A stretch of 64,000 bases of DNA from a bacterium (GTDB lineage: Bacteria > Armatimonadota > Fimbriimonadia > Fimbriimonadales > Fimbriimonadaceae): positions 62,001-126,000 of the forward strand of contig PNMZ01000003.1 in NCBI GenBank assembly GCA_013823945.1. Reading direction: 5' to 3'. Below are positions 60,900-64,000 of this stretch, in pieces. The notes beneath the pieces are model-generated. The model had not been told where the DNA came from, searched no databases, and saw only the letters and a list, made by a program, of their open reading frames with translations. Each line of letters begins with the position of its first letter. The stretch's first letter is position 1. The position numbers were made by a program, and so were the translations under genes.

Positions 60900-61211
60900 T
60901 TATGAGACTTTCCCTTGGCCCGTCTTGTTTCGCTTCTTTGGCCAACAAAGAGCCGCAACTGCCGCAACTGTCACGATCAGCGCATATGGCGTTGTTTTAA
61001 GACCAACAGACAGAGATTGATCTAGAATTGCATCCGTATGGACACGACTCGGATTCCCAATTGGAGTCCAGACCCCGCCCAGGACATTAAGAAGGAAGAC
61101 AAATCCTGCAACACCAAGAACAAGCCATAGAGCTATCGCGAGAACGACGAGGAACACCTTCATCACAGTTTTAGGACTCAAAGCACTGTGGATATGTTCC
61201 TCATTCGCCAT
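60900..61211 (-). CDS. Small membrane protein, tandem paralogue 1
   Basis: A 103-residue paralogue of the following gene with a longer hydrophilic N-terminus (ANEEHIHSALSPKTV), two helices (VFLVVLAIALWLVLGVAGFVFLL; TPYALIVTVAAVAALCW) and a Lys-rich tail. The shared G-G-x-W-T-x-I-G motif between helices defines the pair. Eight nt separate the two genes. Confidence 0.6.
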   Translation of the reverse strand: MANEEHIHSALSPKTVMKVFLVVLAIALWLVLGVAGFVFLLNVLGGVWTPIGNPSRVHTDAILDQSLSVGLKTTPYALIVTVAAVAALCWPKKRNKTGQGKVS

Positions 61212-61364
61212 GCGTGAATCCGCCCAACGTGCCAAGTGTAAATGAACCTGAACTCAGCAGATAGCGTGCCGCACGAGGGAAGTTCTTGAAAGAAAAGATA
61301 CACTCGCGATGACAGAAATTGATTGCAATTCTAAGCGCGTGCAAATGGGAGTACCAATTGAATA

Positions 61365-61472
61365 GTGAGGCGTCGATTTACAACACTGTTATTGATTTCC
61401 AATTTTGTTTTAGTTGCGGGTTTCGTTGCTCCAAAGCTTTTTGATGACGGGTTGAATCATACTTCTGGCTAG
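61365..61472 (+). CDS. Possible 35-residue membrane peptide
   Basis: A GTG-started frame gives RRRFTTLLLISNFVLVAGFV then APKLFDDGLNHTSG, one basic flank and one TM helix. It ends 1 nt before the hydrolase ATG, so it could be a leader gene. It has no ribosome site, so support is limited. The rest of 61212-61364 shows nothing. Confidence 0.35.
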   Translation: MRRRFTTLLLISNFVLVAGFVAPKLFDDGLNHTSG

Positions 61473-61473
61473 G

Positions 61474-62298
61474 ATGACTTTTGCCTGCCTCGCATTGGCC
61501 TTGTGTACTTCGTTGCAAGAGCCGGTAGCTTCGACACAGGTTTCAGGCTTTGTGACGATTGGCGGAGTGAAGCTCCATTATTTGGATTGGGGTGGGAGGG
61601 GAGAGGTGCTTTTGTTCCTCGCTGGGACGGGGGACACGGCATATGCGTTTGACAAATTTGCTCCGCGATTTGCCGATCAATTTCGGGTGATCGCACTGAC
61701 GCGACGTGGTTATGGAAAGTCGGATAAGCCCAGTAGTGGTTATGACATTCCAACACTTTCCAAAGATGTTCTCGGATTTATGGATGAACAAAGGATCAAG
61801 CGAGCGCATCTGATTTGCCACTCGGCGGGGGGAGATGAAACAACTTACCTTGCAGTGAATTATCCTGATCGAGTGAGCAAGATTGTTTATATGGATGCTG
61901 CTTATGACCGGGCGAAGATGGCCCAAATGGAAAAGCTTGATCCAATGGGTTCTTCGAAACCCAGTTCCAAAGAGCAAGAACTTCATTGGAAGGGAATGGA
62001 TGATTTTCGCCCAGACTTCAAAGCGATCAAAGCACCAGTATTGAATTTTTACGCTATCTTTGAAGGGCATCCGGCGGTTGATGCGGAGACTCCGGAAGAG
62101 ATGAGGGAGAAAGCGAGAGTGTTCTTTGAGGATGTGATTCGACCATATCAACTTGGAAATATTGCTCAGTTTCGCAAAGATGTTCCGCATGCCCAGGTGG
62201 TGGAGATTCGGAATTCTGATCATTACTTTTTCGAAGATCCGAAGCAGGAAGAGGGAGTTGTTTCGATGATCCGTGCTTTTCTAACGGGGAAGACCTGA
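61474..62298 (+). CDS. Alpha/beta-fold hydrolase
   Basis: A 274-residue exported hydrolase (signal MTFACLALALCTSLQEPVA). The oxyanion region is LLFLAGTGDTAYAFDKFAPRF, the nucleophile Ser117 in HLICHSAGGDETTYLA, and the catalytic His in IRNSDHYFFEDP. The elbow has SAGG where most have SxGG/GxSxG, and RRGYGKSDKP is a classic loop. Esterase or related activity; substrate unknown. A tRNA 3' fragment follows. Confidence 0.85.
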   Translation: MTFACLALALCTSLQEPVASTQVSGFVTIGGVKLHYLDWGGRGEVLLFLAGTGDTAYAFDKFAPRFADQFRVIALTRRGYGKSDKPSSGYDIPTLSKDVLGFMDEQRIKRAHLICHSAGGDETTYLAVNYPDRVSKIVYMDAAYDRAKMAQMEKLDPMGSSKPSSKEQELHWKGMDDFRPDFKAIKAPVLNFYAIFEGHPAVDAETPEEMREKARVFFEDVIRPYQLGNIAQFRKDVPHAQVVEIRNSDHYFFEDPKQEEGVVSMIRAFLTGKT

Positions 62299-62323
62299 CC
62301 CTGGTCGCCCGCATTCAGTGTAA

Positions 62324-62356
62324 AGATTGCGGGTTCAAATCCCGTCCCGCGTACCA
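62324..62356 (+). repeat. tRNA 3'-end fragment (possible attachment-site remnant)
   Basis: A T arm (GCGGG-TTCAAAT-CCCGT, 62329-62345), an acceptor 3' strand (CCCGCGT), discriminator A and CCA are present, but no 5' half exists upstream. From GCGGG to CCA, 25 of 28 bases match tRNA-Glu at 54556. The 208 nt that follow up to 62564 hold no gene. Confidence 0.65.
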
Positions 62357-62564
62357 CCTCATTTTGAACCTGAATTCCTGCTGAGTCCAAAAGGGGTTCG
62401 AACCCGCGGGTTCAAAATGTCTCTCTGGTCGTTGCCACACTCAAGTCTGAATGTACAAACCGATGAGTCCCTCGTGTAATGTGCATTTACTGGCAGGGCT
62501 AGAGCCCTCTACAGGCTATTCTTGAGGTAGAAATCACTTAGCCAATGTTGAAGTCTACTGACCG

Positions 62565-63734
62565 ATGGAGACAATCTACAATCGCTGGAAAGGTCAACTG
62601 CAGCGGCGATGCACCTTCCATGTTGACGAACGAGTAGTACCAATGAGACTTGAGTTGCCGCTCTCGATTGCAACATCTGTTGCAAAGATTGAAGAAATTC
62701 TAGCTGGTCTGCCTGATCAGATAGAATCTGTCGAACTAAGACTCTCAATGAGCTTGAAGACCGATGATTTGATGGCAAAGCAGGCGTTGCCATTTCTGGT
62801 TGCAACTTTGCGGCAACGTTCAGAACACCTTCTTCTAAAGATTTTCACCACCAGTTTACGAGTTGAAACTTTACGTGATGATCCGCTCCTTTTTGCAGCA
62901 GCTTCCGTTTCTGACCAAGTCATTTTGAGGGGAGGAACGGAGTTAGAGTCGCATGTTGCCCATTTGATTGAGCGTGCGGGGGAGCAACGCCGCAAGCCTA
63001 AAAGGAGAATTGATGGCGTTTACCATTCAACACAGTCCGTGAGAATTATCGCGTGTGATGATCTTCCGCAATCGATTCTGCCAAGTCACTTCTATCGGCT
63101 TGATGGTTCCATGATTTCAGTCACTTCCTTCCAGGATCGCATACGAACTATCTGGGAGCCCATGAATTGGGCTGGAAGCAAAGAGACAGTCGAAGGAATT
63201 TCGCGCATCCTCTGGGAACTATTTGAGAATACAGACAAGCACGCCCGGGTAAGCAATGAGTATGAGTTGGTACGACACTCCATTAGGGGTTGTATGCTTG
63301 ATTATCAGTTGGCTGACCAAATCTCTTTCTTGGAGCAAGCACATCCTGTTTCGCAATTCCTTGCTAATTCAAAGCAAGCAGGAGCAGCACACTTTCTCTT
63401 CCTAACCGTATTCGATTCGGGTGTTGGTATTCCAGAACATCGTCGGCCTATAAACGAATCTGGCGTAAAGAAGACTGATAACGAACTACTTGCTGAGTGT
63501 TTCAAAATGCCGGTCAATGGTAGCTCAAACAGAGGGCGTGGCTTACCACTCGTCGCCGACATTCTTGGAAAAATGGACATTCCGGGTGCAGCCTACATTC
63601 GTTCAGGAAGCATCTCGGCTTTCTTAACTTCAGGGACTCTCACGGAGACCTGTCAGAAGCAGACTGGAAGAACCGGAACAATGTTTACCGTAATACTTCC
63701 TTACACCTCAAGGGGGTTTAAATCGAAAAAATGA
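62565..63734 (+). CDS. GHKL-type ATP-binding protein
   Basis: A 389-residue soluble protein. The C-terminal half is a GHKL ATPase: N-box ISRILWELFENTDKHAR (Asn222), G1 LTVFDSGVGIPE (Asp284), G2 NRGRGLPLVADILGK (~residues 322-336), and GTMFTVILP. The N-terminal ~200 residues are of unknown type. There is no HisKA phospho-acceptor, so it is not a normal sensor kinase. The next gene overlaps by ATGA. Such GHKL-plus-unknown pairs near tRNAs are often defence or regulatory cassettes, which here is only inference. Confidence 0.75.
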   Translation: METIYNRWKGQLQRRCTFHVDERVVPMRLELPLSIATSVAKIEEILAGLPDQIESVELRLSMSLKTDDLMAKQALPFLVATLRQRSEHLLLKIFTTSLRVETLRDDPLLFAAASVSDQVILRGGTELESHVAHLIERAGEQRRKPKRRIDGVYHSTQSVRIIACDDLPQSILPSHFYRLDGSMISVTSFQDRIRTIWEPMNWAGSKETVEGISRILWELFENTDKHARVSNEYELVRHSIRGCMLDYQLADQISFLEQAHPVSQFLANSKQAGAAHFLFLTVFDSGVGIPEHRRPINESGVKKTDNELLAECFKMPVNGSSNRGRGLPLVADILGKMDIPGAAYIRSGSISAFLTSGTLTETCQKQTGRTGTMFTVILPYTSRGFKSKK

Positions 63735-64000
63735 GTAACCGAGTCCTGATCTATAGAGTTGGAACCCAGCCATCCATGAAGGCAGTTGTTTTTTGGACAA
63801 GCCCAAGAGTCAGTGAAGCTGAGATCAGTAACTCAATTCGAGACTTTTCAGAGTTGGAAGGTCAAATCGGAAGTGTTGTCCTGTTAACTTGGTTCCACTG
63901 TGCGAACTTGCACGCGAATTTACTGAATTCGCCTACCAATTTGCGTGTTATGGATACAAGTTGTATACAAGGCGCAGTTTTCGAAAGAGACCTTAAATGG
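63731..64000 (+). CDS. Hypothetical protein, C-terminus beyond window
   Basis: An open frame from ATG 63731 to the window edge (90 codons: MSNRVLIYRVGTQPSMKAVV..., ending ..FERDLKW). It overlaps the GHKL gene stop by 4 nt and so is translated with it. The segment SEAEISNSIRDFSELEGQIG is helical; no motif is recognised in the visible part. Confidence 0.65.
   Translation, partial: MSNRVLIYRVGTQPSMKAVVFWTSPRVSEAEISNSIRDFSELEGQIGSVVLLTWFHCANLHANLLNSPTNLRVMDTSCIQGAVFERDLKW

Noticed and set aside
62285-62356. Complete tRNA gene
   Set aside because: No 5' acceptor strand complementary to CCCGCGT and no D or anticodon arm are present; only the 3' part exists.

Overview
This is a 64 kb bacterial chromosome window with moderate G+C, dense genes, G-rich coding strands and frequent GTG/TTG starts. 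It carries a PEP-CTERM protein with its VPEPGT motif, a Tat-exported Gfo/Idh oxidoreductase, DUF5615/DUF433 genes, secreted proteins starting with short signal peptides, and many start codons placed 6-7 nt after a TANNNT box. Taken together this suggests Armatimonadota (Fimbriimonadia-like). That placement is inference; no rRNA is present to settle it.

Layout. 1-4991: uvrA end, TerC transporter, a GNAT plus a candidate selenoprotein, and a Cys/Met-metabolism PLP enzyme. 5034-11309: Tat oxidoreductase, OmpR-type two-component pair, FGE-like protein, purA. 11560-15358: thiolase, toxin-antitoxin-like pair, DUF1287 lipoprotein, secreted YciI-like protein, DUF429 protein. 15363-20790: scpA-scpB-D,D-carboxypeptidase cluster, rluB-type pseudouridine synthase, pgk, and a second candidate selenoprotein. 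20963-28491: LuxR-type regulator, nrdR, COG0523 metallochaperone behind a Zur-like palindrome, thioredoxin-like TlpA/ResA protein, membrane protein, sugar isomerase and SMP-30 protein. 28608-31658: pilin-like protein, PAP2 phosphatase, rqcH. 31701-42844: accB, hom, nitrilase, epimerase, M61 peptidase, PEP-CTERM nuclease-like protein, metF, M20 peptidase, esterase, secreted barrel-like protein. 42979-53077: ECF sigma/anti-sigma/RseB-like genes, PBP1A and PBP2, then a polysaccharide locus (O-antigen ligase and two GT2 enzymes). 53262-54491: NlpC/P60 hydrolase. From tRNA-Glu (54556) onward the style changes: accessory genes (serine protease, retropepsin-like protease, two GNATs, beta-propeller protein, tandem membrane paralogues), a 31-nt hairpin repeat in three copies, a tRNA 3' fragment at 62324, and a GHKL-ATPase operon running off the right edge.

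The main discovery is two genes, 1780-3003 (minus) and 20623-20790 (plus), that are each open except for one in-frame TGA. Each TGA lies in a redox-type context (Cys-Sec; Sec-x-x-Cys). Each is followed 21-24 nt later by a perfect GC-rich hairpin whose loop begins with G, which is the geometry of a bacterial SECIS element. TGA is the ordinary stop of many neighbouring genes, so this points to selenocysteine insertion rather than a reassigned code. Further points of interest are a recurring leaderless-promoter signature (at least ten genes), an in-frame palindromic-repeat insertion in rqcH, a 131-nt overlap between two penicillin-binding protein genes, and a long hairpin in the purA leader.
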